A DNA stretch of 37,768 bases, from positions 1 through 37,768 of the forward strand of contig SULG01000027.1 of NCBI GenBank assembly GCA_005524015.1, given 5' to 3'. A program made the translations under genes and the position numbers. Source of the stretch: Candidatus Jettenia ecosi. Its GTDB lineage: Bacteria; Planctomycetota; Brocadiia; Brocadiales; Brocadiaceae. The notes beneath the pieces are model-generated. The model saw nothing but the letters and a program-made list of their open reading frames with translations. It was not told where the DNA came from and ran no database searches. Below, piece after piece: positions 8,123-16,010 of this stretch (position 1 is the stretch's first letter; each line of letters opens with the position of its first letter).

Positions 8123-8138
8123 AATTTTTGTTCCTCCT

Positions 8139-10457
8139 TTAGAACTTAAATTCCAATCCTCCATATGCTGTAAAACCAAACGAGCTAAAGCCCGTTACCT
8201 CTTCGTAATCATAATCAAAGAGGTTTTCAAACCTGATATATGCAGTCATCAACCGGGTAATATCGTAACGGGTCGCCTGATCAACGGTCCAATAGTTATC
8301 CATTTCACTGCCATCGCTATCTATCCTGTCCCTCACTATAACTCCGGTTACATTGATATTCAATCGTTCGAGAGGTTGCGTATGAATACCAAGAGTTGCC
8401 CTATTTCTGGGTCTGCGGGGTAACTGCTGATCTTTCCCCTTATCCGTCGTCCCGGTATATGTATACGTCCCGGTCAATGAAAGCTTAGTGAGAGGCCTGT
8501 ATGTTACCGTTGCCTCAACCCCCTCTGATTCTGCCCTGGCTACATTTTCTGCCAGAAAACTTCCGTCAGGTTGTACTGCGGCAGTGATCAAATTGGTAAA
8601 ATCGTTCTCGAAATACGTAACGTCAATGGTTAGTTTCTCTTTGATGATTTCCTTCTCAATACCGAAGTCCCAGCCCTTACTCTCTTCCGGATTAAGATTG
8701 GGGTTACCAAAGAACGGGAAAAAGAGCTCATTCAAACTCGGCGCCCGGAAACCCGTCCCCCATGATCCGTGGAACCGGGTACCGATCTCCTCAATGCCAT
8801 ACGATACCGTTGTTCGATAGGTGAGATTATTCCCGAACGTGCTGTAATCATCGTAACGGAACCCGGCTGTCCAGTTAAATGATTCAAACAGTTCTAACTG
8901 ATTTTGGAAGAAAACAGAATTGTTCCAGAATCTTTTATCAAAATTGCCAACGTTTTCACCTTCCCGCACCTCATACTCATACCCTAAGGTTATCGTATCA
9001 ATGTCAAATAATGTAAAATCTGATTGATGCTCCAGCCTCCAGGTCCGTGTAGGTATACGAAACTCTCCTGATGCATCCGTAGGGTCAAAGCCTTTTAACT
9101 CCGTATCATTAACAGAAATGAGAAACGAAGGGGTCCAGATATCAAAAAATGTTTTCTTGATCTTTGTAGAAAAAAGGACCTCATCTGTTGTAAGGCGCCG
9201 GTCGGAATCATCCACCGGACCGACGCCGAATTGAAATGCGTCATATTCCAAATCTGAATGGGCTGCCCTCATCGTTGCATCGACCCTTCCATCATCCATA
9301 AAATTCCACCCTACCCGTGTAGAGCCGGTAAAATTCTCATAACCATCCGCTTCATCCCCATTGCTGGCAGAAGAAATACCATGAGTTTTCAGATATGAAG
9401 CGCCCAGGGCATAATCGAATTTTTCTTTTCCACCGGAGATATGAACGTTCTCTCTGTAGGTATCACGCATCCCATATTCCGTCCCTACAGTAACGGCAGT
9501 ATCACCTGCGCCCTTTTTGGTAAAAATGCTGACGACGCCGCCAATCGCTTCAGAGCCGTATAAGGTACTTTGCGGACCGCGCAGGATCTCAACCCTCTCA
9601 ATGTTATCTGTCGTAAGATTTGCAAAATCATATGCGCCGGTTGTGGAACTATTCATCTGGACACCATCGACAAAAACGAGTGTCTGGGCAGAAGATGCGC
9701 CCCGTATGAACATGCCGGTAGTTCCCCCTATTCCACCCGTTCTTGCTACTTCAAGTCCGGGAGCACGGCGTAATACATCCAGGAGCATCGGGGCCTTGCT
9801 ATTTTTTATATCCTCACTGGTAATAACAGATACAGAGCTGCCGGTGTTCTTTAATAATTGTTTTGTCCTTGTAGGAGTGATAACAAATTCCTCATTATTC
9901 CTACTCTTACCCTCACCTTCCCTTTCTTCTTTTTTATCTTCTCCCTTATTCACACATCCTTCTTTATCTTCATTTTCTGGTTTGTTTTCATCCTTCGTTT
10001 CATCGTGATCCTGATCCTCGCTCTTAACCTCATCCTGATTCTTATCCTTACCTTCATTCTGTATTGGTTTATCTTGTAATACAGTGTTCTGAACAATCTC
10101 GCCCCTAAATATAAGTCTTTGGGATGATGATCCTGAATCATATTCTGGATTATGGGGTTTTGGTTTTTTAAAACGTTGGTCTGTAATATTGTATTCATCT
10201 GCAAAAGCATCTTTTCCTGGCAGGCTTTTCACCGACTCTGTATCTTCTCTCTCCGAAGGAGGCTGTGAGGGCATTGTGGTCTGGACAGAACTTGCTGTAG
10301 TGCGGCTTTCTAAAACCTGTTTTCTTAACTCCAGCAATTCTCTTTTCAAATCTTCATTTTCCCTGATAAGTTCTTCTGCCGTCTTTTCTTCGGCATAGCA
10401 GTATGAAATCAATAGAGAAAAAACCAGGAACATAATGCATAAACATTTCATGCTCAT
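8139..10457 (-). CDS. btuB: TonB-dependent outer-membrane receptor, BtuB-like
   Basis: A 772-residue outer-membrane transporter. The signal peptide covers about residues 1-22. A predicted coiled coil (ELIRENEDLKRELLELRKQ, 29-47) and a highly acidic low-complexity linker (about 133-190) precede the TonB box region FVITPTRT (191-198). The plug domain follows with LRRAPGLEV, FIRGASSAQTLVFVDGV and RVEILRGPQSTLYGSEAIGG, then a 22-strand-type barrel ending in a terminal aromatic (GGLEFKF). It would import a large ligand, most likely cobalamin or another corrinoid given two cobalamin riboswitches in its leader and the DUF4430 gene after it. A GAGGGG ribosome-binding site supports the first ATG (10457); the second ATG (10451) is also possible. 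The N-terminal extension of about 170 residues is unlike E. coli BtuB. Confidence 0.88.
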   Translation of the reverse strand: MSMKCLCIMFLVFSLLISYCYAEEKTAEELIRENEDLKRELLELRKQVLESRTTASSVQTTMPSQPPSEREDTESVKSLPGKDAFADEYNITDQRFKKPKPHNPEYDSGSSSQRLIFRGEIVQNTVLQDKPIQNEGKDKNQDEVKSEDQDHDETKDENKPENEDKEGCVNKGEDKKEEREGEGKSRNNEEFVITPTRTKQLLKNTGSSVSVITSEDIKNSKAPMLLDVLRRAPGLEVARTGGIGGTTGMFIRGASSAQTLVFVDGVQMNSSTTGAYDFANLTTDNIERVEILRGPQSTLYGSEAIGGVVSIFTKKGAGDTAVTVGTEYGMRDTYRENVHISGGKEKFDYALGASYLKTHGISSASNGDEADGYENFTGSTRVGWNFMDDGRVDATMRAAHSDLEYDAFQFGVGPVDDSDRRLTTDEVLFSTKIKKTFFDIWTPSFLISVNDTELKGFDPTDASGEFRIPTRTWRLEHQSDFTLFDIDTITLGYEYEVREGENVGNFDKRFWNNSVFFQNQLELFESFNWTAGFRYDDYSTFGNNLTYRTTVSYGIEEIGTRFHGSWGTGFRAPSLNELFFPFFGNPNLNPEESKGWDFGIEKEIIKEKLTIDVTYFENDFTNLITAAVQPDGSFLAENVARAESEGVEATVTYRPLTKLSLTGTYTYTGTTDKGKDQQLPRRPRNRATLGIHTQPLERLNINVTGVIVRDRIDSDGSEMDNYWTVDQATRYDITRLMTAYIRFENLFDYDYEEVTGFSSFGFTAYGGLEFKF

Positions 10458-10502
10458 TCTTCTTTTCCCCTCGAAAATAAGAATTACTCTTAGATTGTTC
10501 GA

Positions 10503-10660
10503 ATAGGTCTCCTGGCTTCCCGGGTCTACCTACTTTCTGCGCCTTCCCGGAAAGCCATTTAAACGGCTCTCCAGTGGCTCATTGCAGATTTCGTCGCCGG
10601 TTACAGTTGCGGGGCAGCTCCTTTTTATGGGATTCCCTTGTATCCGAGCTGTTATTAAAT
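10503..10660 (-). ncRNA. Cobalamin riboswitch, second of a tandem pair
   Basis: Read on the minus strand it contains GGGAATCCC, then CCCCGCAACTGTAA, the conserved GAGCCACTGG box, GGGAAGGCGC, AGTAGG, and AGCCAGGAGACCT, which is the cobalamin aptamer in order. Its 3' end is about 45 bases from the receptor start and no terminator follows, so control of translation initiation is likely. The outer P1 pairing looks degenerate compared with the other two copies. Confidence 0.9.
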
Positions 10661-10740
10661 AAGCTTAACTACTAATGGACACGGATAAACACGGATAAGG
10701 TCAATGGCCTCAGCAATAATTTTAAAACGCACTTTTATTG

Positions 10741-10782
10741 AAATAAAAAAACCCGTTCCTTCGTATGAGAAGAGACGGGTTC
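10741..10782 (-). terminator. Rho-independent terminator between the two riboswitches
   Basis: On the minus strand: stem AACCCGTCTCT / AGGAACGGGTT followed by a run of T. It lies after the first aptamer and before the second, so it is probably the expression platform of the first riboswitch. Confidence 0.85.
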
Positions 10783-10846
10783 AAATGACCAATCGCAACG
10801 CTTCACCTCCTTTACTACGAAGAAGTTTCTCAGCAAAACATGACAG

Positions 10847-11090
10847 GCAGGTCTTCTGACTGCGGATCATCCTACTCGTTGCGCCTTCCCGGGAAGCCGT
10901 TTAAACGGCTTTCCAGTGGCTCTTGCAACATTCGTCACCGAATACAGCGGCGGTACCGTTCCCTTTTCTCCCCTTTGAAACCACAGATTACGCAGATTAC
11001 ACAGATAAAAAATGATCAATTTATGGAGTCGTTTAAAATGGGGGTTGGGATTCCCTTTTTATCCCGATAGATATATCGGAATACCTGTAT
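10847..11090 (-). ncRNA. Cobalamin riboswitch, first of a tandem pair, with expanded P3
   Basis: Read on the minus strand: ACAGGTATTCC, a P2-like hairpin, AAAAGGGAATCCC, then about 75 extra bases, CGGTACCGCCGCTGTA, GAGCCACTGG, CGGGAAGGCGC, GAGTAGGATGATCCGC and AGTCAGAAGACCTGCC. The order matches the cobalamin aptamer. The extra bases fall in the P3 arm and include a repeat-like sequence (ATCTGTGTAATCTGCG). It is followed by a terminator and then the second riboswitch. Confidence 0.88.
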
Positions 11091-11147
11091 GTATAATTTA
11101 TATAATGTTATGCGCTACACAATATGCCCCTTTCAAAATCGTTATCT

Positions 11148-11176
11148 GTAGGGGCGAACACAAGGTTCGCCCCTAC
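11148..11176. repeat. Palindromic repeat, GTAGGGGCGAAC family, overlapping the cbiP stop codon
   Basis: Arms GTAGGGGCGAAC and GTTCGCCCCTAC around ACAAG. The TAG stop codon of cbiP (11173-11175) is part of the right arm. It may also serve as a 3' stem-loop for the cbi operon. Confidence 0.75.
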
Positions 11177-12717
11177 AATTCCTGGATATGGTTCAACATG
11201 CTGTATATTAAGCCCATATTTATATTCCTGCGGACAATATCGGCCAATTCGTTGTATCGGTGCTCTTTTATATTTTTAAAATTTACCTGACGGCCATTTG
11301 ATGATGTTAAGCCTCTTTTCCATCTCAGATAATCAATAAGCCCGGACCGGAATGCATCATTATCAAAGATACCGTGAATATAAGTACCTATTACATTGCC
11401 ATCGGCAGAAATACATCCATCCCATACATCTACATCCTCTCCTGCCCGTTCAGTAATCCTTGCAAAGTATCTAACAGAATTATGGCTATTATAGGTTGTC
11501 TCTCCCATATGGATCTCATATCCTGTTAATGCATTATCTACAGGGAAGAATCCCTCGTGTTTTACCATATGAGCCTTCACCTGATAGGTATGCTTTTCCC
11601 TGGCAAAGGTGGTTATCGTATGTAACAAACCTAAACCCTGAATACTATCCCTGGATGACTCTACATGATATGGATCACGAATTTGCCCTCCCAGCATCTG
11701 ATATCCACCACAAATACCCATTATCATTGTCCCATATTTTGACAGTTTGATAATCTCTTCAGAAATGCCTCTTTCCTGCAGAAATAGTAAATCCTCTATG
11801 GTGTTCTTTGTACCTGGAATAATAAGCAAGTCCGGCTTGCCAATATCGTTTGCTCTCTCTGCAAATCTCAATCTCACATCCTTCTCATGGGTAAATATAT
11901 TGAAATCCGTGAAATTTGATATGCGGGGCAGTTTGATTACTGCAATATCAATATCATAACGCTCTTTATTGATATCATTACCGTTGTTATACTCAAGCGA
12001 TACGGAATCTTCGTCATCTATACTCAGGTTGTGGATATAAGGAATTACACCAACAACGGGCTTATTGATACGACTTTCAAGCATATCGAGTCCGGGCTTT
12101 AATATGCTCTTGTCTCCCCGGAATTTGTTAAAAACAATACCTCTCACGAAATTTCTCTCATCCGCAGTTAATAATTCCAATGTCCCGACAATCCATGCGA
12201 AAGCGCCGCCCCGGTCAATATCTGTTACCAGTAATACAGGGGCTGATACCATCCGTGCCATACCCATATTCACAATGTCGCCATCCTTCAGATTTATTTC
12301 GGCAGGGCTTCCCGCTCCTTCAATAACAATAATATCGAATTCAGTTTTTAAGGTATCATAGGCTTCTTGTACGATTGAAATGAATTCATTCTTTTTTTGA
12401 TAATATTCCTTAGCTGTCATATTCCCTACCGGCTTACCCATAACAATGACCTGGGAACCGCAGTCTCCGGTAGGTTTCAGGAGTATCGGGTTCATCTCCA
12501 CCCTGGGGATAACACCTGCTGCTTCTGCTTGTGCTACTTGCGCCCTTCCCATTTCTTTCCCGTCTTTCGTTACAAATGAGTTTAAGGCCATATTTTGGGC
12601 TTTAAACGGCGCAACCCGATACCCGTCTTGTTTCAGGATACGGCACAGGGCGCATGCAAGAATACTCTTGCCCACATGAGAACCCGTACCCTGTACCATA
12701 ATGGATTTATTTTTCAT
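11173..12717 (-). CDS. cbiP: Cobyric acid synthase CbiP/CobQ
   Basis: A 514-residue glutamine-dependent amidotransferase that amidates four side chains of adenosylcobyrinic acid a,c-diamide to give cobyric acid (EC 6.3.5.10). The N-terminal dethiobiotin-synthetase-like ATPase domain has the P-loop GTGSHVGKS (10-18), followed by FKAQNMALNSFVT and the metal-binding GAGSPAEINL segment. The C-terminal class I glutaminase domain carries the nucleophile Cys336 in MGICGGYQMLG and the catalytic His in GTYIHGIFDN. Length is typical. Its ATG overlaps the end of cobD by 11 bases, so it is the last gene of the cbi operon. The stop codon lies in a palindromic repeat, so the last residues could have been altered by the repeat. 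Confidence 0.95.
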   Translation of the reverse strand: MKNKSIMVQGTGSHVGKSILACALCRILKQDGYRVAPFKAQNMALNSFVTKDGKEMGRAQVAQAEAAGVIPRVEMNPILLKPTGDCGSQVIVMGKPVGNMTAKEYYQKKNEFISIVQEAYDTLKTEFDIIVIEGAGSPAEINLKDGDIVNMGMARMVSAPVLLVTDIDRGGAFAWIVGTLELLTADERNFVRGIVFNKFRGDKSILKPGLDMLESRINKPVVGVIPYIHNLSIDDEDSVSLEYNNGNDINKERYDIDIAVIKLPRISNFTDFNIFTHEKDVRLRFAERANDIGKPDLLIIPGTKNTIEDLLFLQERGISEEIIKLSKYGTMIMGICGGYQMLGGQIRDPYHVESSRDSIQGLGLLHTITTFAREKHTYQVKAHMVKHEGFFPVDNALTGYEIHMGETTYNSHNSVRYFARITERAGEDVDVWDGCISADGNVIGTYIHGIFDNDAFRSGLIDYLRWKRGLTSSNGRQVNFKNIKEHRYNELADIVRRNINMGLIYSMLNHIQEL

Positions 12718-13801
12718 ATACGTTTTTCATTGCCGTAATGAGCCGCTCATTTTCTTCTCTTGTCCTTACCGCCACCCGAAAATACTTATCGCTTAGTCCC
12801 GTAAAGTTAGAGCAATCGCGAATGGCAATGCCGTACTCCAATAATTGTTCACGCAACAGAGAAGAGGTCATATCCCTTTTCTTAATCTTAACAAGGATAT
12901 AATTAGCCGTGGGTTCATACGGCGCAAGCCCATGGATACCCGTCAATTCGTTCAATAAAAATACCCGTTCTTTCAGCATAAATTCCCTGCTTCTGGAAAT
13001 GAATGCTCCATCTTCCAGGGCAGCCAGAGCAGCGCATTGGGCAAGGGCATTTACCGACCACGGCTCCTTGTATTTCATCATCTGTTTCACCAAATCCGCA
13101 TGGGCAACCAAATACCCGATTCTCAGGCCAGGGAAACCGTAGAATTTTGTAAGCGATCTGACCACTATCAAATTACGCAGCATGCCTGCCTCGTGGATAA
13201 CATGGTATCTTTCAGGCTCATCAACAAAATCTATAAACGCCTCATCTATAACAAATGTTATATCGTGATGCCGCCTTATCATATCCAGAAGAACAGTCTT
13301 TTCTATCAATAGTCCTGTAGGATTATTAGGATTACACAAAAAGACTATCCCTGCCTTGTTATCACGAAAATACTCCTGGTGATATTCAAAGCGAAAATTA
13401 TCCTCTTCCTTCAATACATGATGAGTTACTCCCGTGTGGCTGCACTGTAATGCCTCGGCAAACTCGCTAAAGGTAGGTTGAAAAATAATCCCCCGCGCTG
13501 GTTGTAATGAGCGGGGGATGAGGTAAAATAATTCCGTAGAACCGTTCCCTACAATAACCTCATCAGCAAGATGCCCAATCTTCCGGGCAATATATTCCCG
13601 TAAGCTGGAGCAATCAATATCAGGATAATGTACAATATCATCAAAATTTTCCCCTATGACCTTTCGGACATTTTCCGGATATCCAAGAGGATTAATACTT
13701 GCGCTAAAGTCGAGGATACCATGGTTTCTCCTCTGTACGCTAACGTTGCCGTTCACGTAATCCGCAATAGGTTTTATATCTCCGCCGTGACCTTTAAACA
13801 T
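12707..13801 (-). CDS. cobD: L-threonine-O-3-phosphate decarboxylase CobD
   Basis: A 364-residue PLP-dependent enzyme of the class I/II aminotransferase fold. CobD decarboxylates threonine phosphate to (R)-1-amino-2-propanol phosphate (EC 4.1.1.81), the linker of the cobalamin nucleotide loop. The N-terminal HGGDI and FSASINPLG segments are typical of CobD and separate it from histidinol-phosphate aminotransferase. CNPNNPTG lies at 156-163, DEAF at 186-189, and the PLP Lys219 in SLTKFYG; the Arg of LRIGY follows. It sits between cbiO (8 bases upstream) and cbiP (11-base overlap), which supports the cobalamin assignment. No cbiB, the usual next-step partner, is in the window. Confidence 0.92.
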   Translation of the reverse strand: MFKGHGGDIKPIADYVNGNVSVQRRNHGILDFSASINPLGYPENVRKVIGENFDDIVHYPDIDCSSLREYIARKIGHLADEVIVGNGSTELFYLIPRSLQPARGIIFQPTFSEFAEALQCSHTGVTHHVLKEEDNFRFEYHQEYFRDNKAGIVFLCNPNNPTGLLIEKTVLLDMIRRHHDITFVIDEAFIDFVDEPERYHVIHEAGMLRNLIVVRSLTKFYGFPGLRIGYLVAHADLVKQMMKYKEPWSVNALAQCAALAALEDGAFISRSREFMLKERVFLLNELTGIHGLAPYEPTANYILVKIKKRDMTSSLLREQLLEYGIAIRDCSNFTGLSDKYFRVAVRTREENERLITAMKNVYEK

Positions 13802-13809
13802 AATTTCTT

Positions 13810-14664
13810 TCAGGAAGATGTCGTATGAGAATGTATACAGAACTTATCTATCAAAAATTTTCTTGCCTCTCCTACTGTAAGTGGTAAGCTGCTCATGGAG
13901 ATATTATTTTCGTCTCTTAAAAGCTGCATTAATTGCGCAATTTGAGGAAGTTCCAGACAAGCCGCTTTTATCTCATCGGTATTTGAAAACACCTGTTCAG
14001 GAGTATCCACTCTGAGCACATTACCATGGCGCATAATTGCTAACCTGTCCATATACACTGGCACTAAATCGACGGTATTTGTGGCCATAATGATTGTAAT
14101 GCCATGCTTCCTGTTCAACTCTTTCAGCAAGGTCATAATAGAAGTCACACCGGCGGGGTCAAGCCCGCAAGTAGGCTCATCCAAAACAAGTATCTCTGGT
14201 CTCATTGCAAGTACCCCGGCAATACAAATCCGCTTCTTTTGCCCGAAACTTAAGGCATCGATTGCCCTGTCTGCATATGGCGTCATACCTACCAGCGACA
14301 ATGCTTCATCTACCCTGTGGATAATCTCCTTTTTTGAGAGATCCAGATTCATCGGTCCAAACGCTACGTCATCCCATACTGATGGAGCAAACAATTGGTC
14401 ATTTGGGTCCTGGAATACGATACCCACTCGTTGAAATATTTCTCTGGATGAGTAGTGAGCCAAAGGCTTTTGCTCAAGCAGTATCTCGCCTGACCGGGGT
14501 TTTAAGAGACCATTGAGATGTTTTAACAGGGTTGTTTTTCCCGATCCATTCGGGCCCAGTACAGCTAAAAATTCTCCTTTCATAATATCCATACAAGCGC
14601 CCTGTAATGCCTGTGTTCCGTCATGATAGTGATACCGTATATTCCTGATTTGCATTATTACCAT
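13810..14664 (-). CDS. cbiO: Cobalt ECF transporter ATPase CbiO
   Basis: A 284-residue ABC ATPase of the CbiMNQO energy-coupling-factor cobalt importer. Walker A GPNGSGKTT (37-45), Q-loop in VFQDPNDQLF (Q85), signature LSFGQKKR (138-145) and Walker B ILVLDEPT are all present and typical of CbiO. The switch (H-loop) position reads MATNTVDLVP, with Asn196 where His is expected. I chose the ATG at 14664, which overlaps the cbiQ stop by 7 bases and has AGGGA ten bases upstream; ATG 14655 is the alternative. A longer in-frame extension to 14745 would lie inside cbiQ and does not look like CbiO. Confidence 0.93.
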   Translation of the reverse strand: MVIMQIRNIRYHYHDGTQALQGACMDIMKGEFLAVLGPNGSGKTTLLKHLNGLLKPRSGEILLEQKPLAHYSSREIFQRVGIVFQDPNDQLFAPSVWDDVAFGPMNLDLSKKEIIHRVDEALSLVGMTPYADRAIDALSFGQKKRICIAGVLAMRPEILVLDEPTCGLDPAGVTSIMTLLKELNRKHGITIIMATNTVDLVPVYMDRLAIMRHGNVLRVDTPEQVFSNTDEIKAACLELPQIAQLMQLLRDENNISMSSLPLTVGEARKFLIDKFCIHSHTTSS

Positions 14665-15446
14665 ACGGGTATAGTCCCTGCGTAAACAAGAAGAGGCACA
14701 AGAAGAAGTATTCCTGTCGTAAAGAAATATTCTCTTTTTCTCCACGGCGATAAGTTCAACATCAATATACCATCTCCTTTATAACCCCTTACCTGCATAG
14801 CCTCACAGGTTCGCTCTGATCTTTCAAAGGCGCGGATGATAAGCATGCCTCCCAATATTCCAAACGATTGTATCATCTTCTTCCACGATGCATGACCTAG
14901 CCGCGATTTTTGAGCAATCCATATCGTGGCAACCTCATCCAGGAACAGGAAAATATAACGGTACATAAAAGACAATAATTCAATAACGGTATTGGGTATA
15001 CGAAACCATTTCAGACCAGTACACAGTTGACGTATTGTTGTGGTAAAAGAAAGGAGCATTACGAGTGAAACACCACCAAGCACCTTGGAACAGATATGGA
15101 TACCACTCCACAACCCTTCTTCTTTCAAAGCCACTTTGTACCCGATGAATGAAAAGGACATCCACACCCTCTCGCCCTCATGCAAGCCCTTCATAAGCAG
15201 AATGAAAATCGCCAATGACATTGGCAGGAGTAAGTTTCGAATCATTACGGGAAAAGGAACTTTTATGGAAAGGATCAAAACAAACGATGTGAAGAGAAAA
15301 AATAATGGGACAGAGATATTCTTTGCCAATACATTTATTGAAAGCAATGAAATGATATACAACAACTTTACGCGTATATCAACCCTTGTTAACCAATTAT
15401 TTCTGCGTGCGTATACTTCAGAAAAGGTATGGTGTAAAAATCCCAT
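14658..15446 (-). CDS. cbiQ: Cobalt ECF transporter transmembrane protein CbiQ
   Basis: A 262-residue membrane protein, the T (coupling) component of the cobalt importer. The N-terminus VDIRVKLLYIISLLSINVLA and several hydrophobic segments are typical. The coupling-helix signature lies in RAFERSERTCEAMQVRGYKG at about residues 205-225, the part that contacts CbiO. It overlaps cbiO by a few bases. A MITE-like repeat (15463-15636) separates it from the cbiN-like gene, in an operon that is otherwise tightly packed. Confidence 0.93.
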   Translation of the reverse strand: MGFLHHTFSEVYARRNNWLTRVDIRVKLLYIISLLSINVLAKNISVPLFFLFTSFVLILSIKVPFPVMIRNLLLPMSLAIFILLMKGLHEGERVWMSFSFIGYKVALKEEGLWSGIHICSKVLGGVSLVMLLSFTTTIRQLCTGLKWFRIPNTVIELLSFMYRYIFLFLDEVATIWIAQKSRLGHASWKKMIQSFGILGGMLIIRAFERSERTCEAMQVRGYKGDGILMLNLSPWRKREYFFTTGILLLVPLLVYAGTIPVW

Positions 15447-15462
15447 CAGCCCACGGCTCCAC

Positions 15463-15636
15463 TAAATTAAGTCGGGTTTTAAAAGACAAAATCCAATGAC
15501 ATTTCTTTTTACCCACCCCTAACCCCTCCCAAGAGGGGACTTTCCCCGATCGGGTCGAGGACTAGCTTTTATTCCCCTCTTGGGAGGGGTTAGGGGTGGG
15601 TTAACGGCATCATGAAAAACTTTGAATTTCCTAAAT
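15463..15636 (-). repeat. MITE-like repeat element, copy B, within the cbi operon
   Basis: Inverted copy of the element at 6-205. It shares the TTTAGGAAATTCAA end, the GCCGTTAACCCACCCCTAAC junction, the long hairpin (here 15512-15600) and the TTTTGTCTTTTAAAAC end. It lacks the nested GTAGAGACG palindrome and has a longer hairpin loop. It fills the gap between the cbiN-like gene and cbiQ, and its hairpin could attenuate or protect the operon mRNA. Confidence 0.75.
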
Positions 15637-15683
15637 ATAAATATTAAATATTTAATTACATAAAACGGAAGATATTCTTTACA

Positions 15684-16010
15684 TTACTTCTCATAAAAAA
15701 GCTTACGCACATTAAAACCGATAATAAATCCACCGATCACTCCGGAAATAGTAAATACAAAAAGGAGTAAATCACCTTTATCGGTATTGATATAAGGGTC
15801 ACGGGGGGGATGACCGTACTTCGTTGCATATTTGCCCACGATACTTACATCAATACCCGTCCAGACCTCTTCTTCTGCTTGTGTTGGAGTTGCCCCTTCA
15901 TCTGTTTTTTCCTGATGTTCCTCTGCACATACTGTCCTGGATAAGGGTATCCAGAGTATAAAAACAAGAAAGAGGCTTATTATTTTATATCTGAATCGGT
16001 TTTGTATCAT
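15684..16010 (-). CDS. Small membrane protein in the CbiN position of the cobalt transporter
   Basis: A 108-residue protein with a signal-peptide-like first segment (about 9-28, ending VCAEE), an extracytoplasmic stretch of about 50 residues (YATKYGHPPRDPYINTDKGD), and a C-terminal membrane segment LLLFVFTISGVIGGFIIGF. Two membrane passes with a short external loop match CbiN, the accessory S component that helps load CbiM, but I do not see a clear CbiN sequence signature, so it may be an analogue. It overlaps the end of cbiM by 26 bases, so the two are translated together. The order M-small protein-Q-O supports the role. Confidence 0.65.
   Translation of the reverse strand: MIQNRFRYKIISLFLVFILWIPLSRTVCAEEHQEKTDEGATPTQAEEEVWTGIDVSIVGKYATKYGHPPRDPYINTDKGDLLLFVFTISGVIGGFIIGFNVRKLFYEK

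Noticed and set aside
9517..10008. Plus-strand ORF of 163 codons inside the receptor gene
   Set aside because: Antisense to the well-supported receptor plug domain and acidic linker; its Ser/Phe/Leu runs mirror the linker codons.
12707..13801. Histidinol-phosphate aminotransferase (HisC)
   Set aside because: Shares the fold, but the HGGDI and FSASINPLG segments and the cbi operon context fit CobD better.
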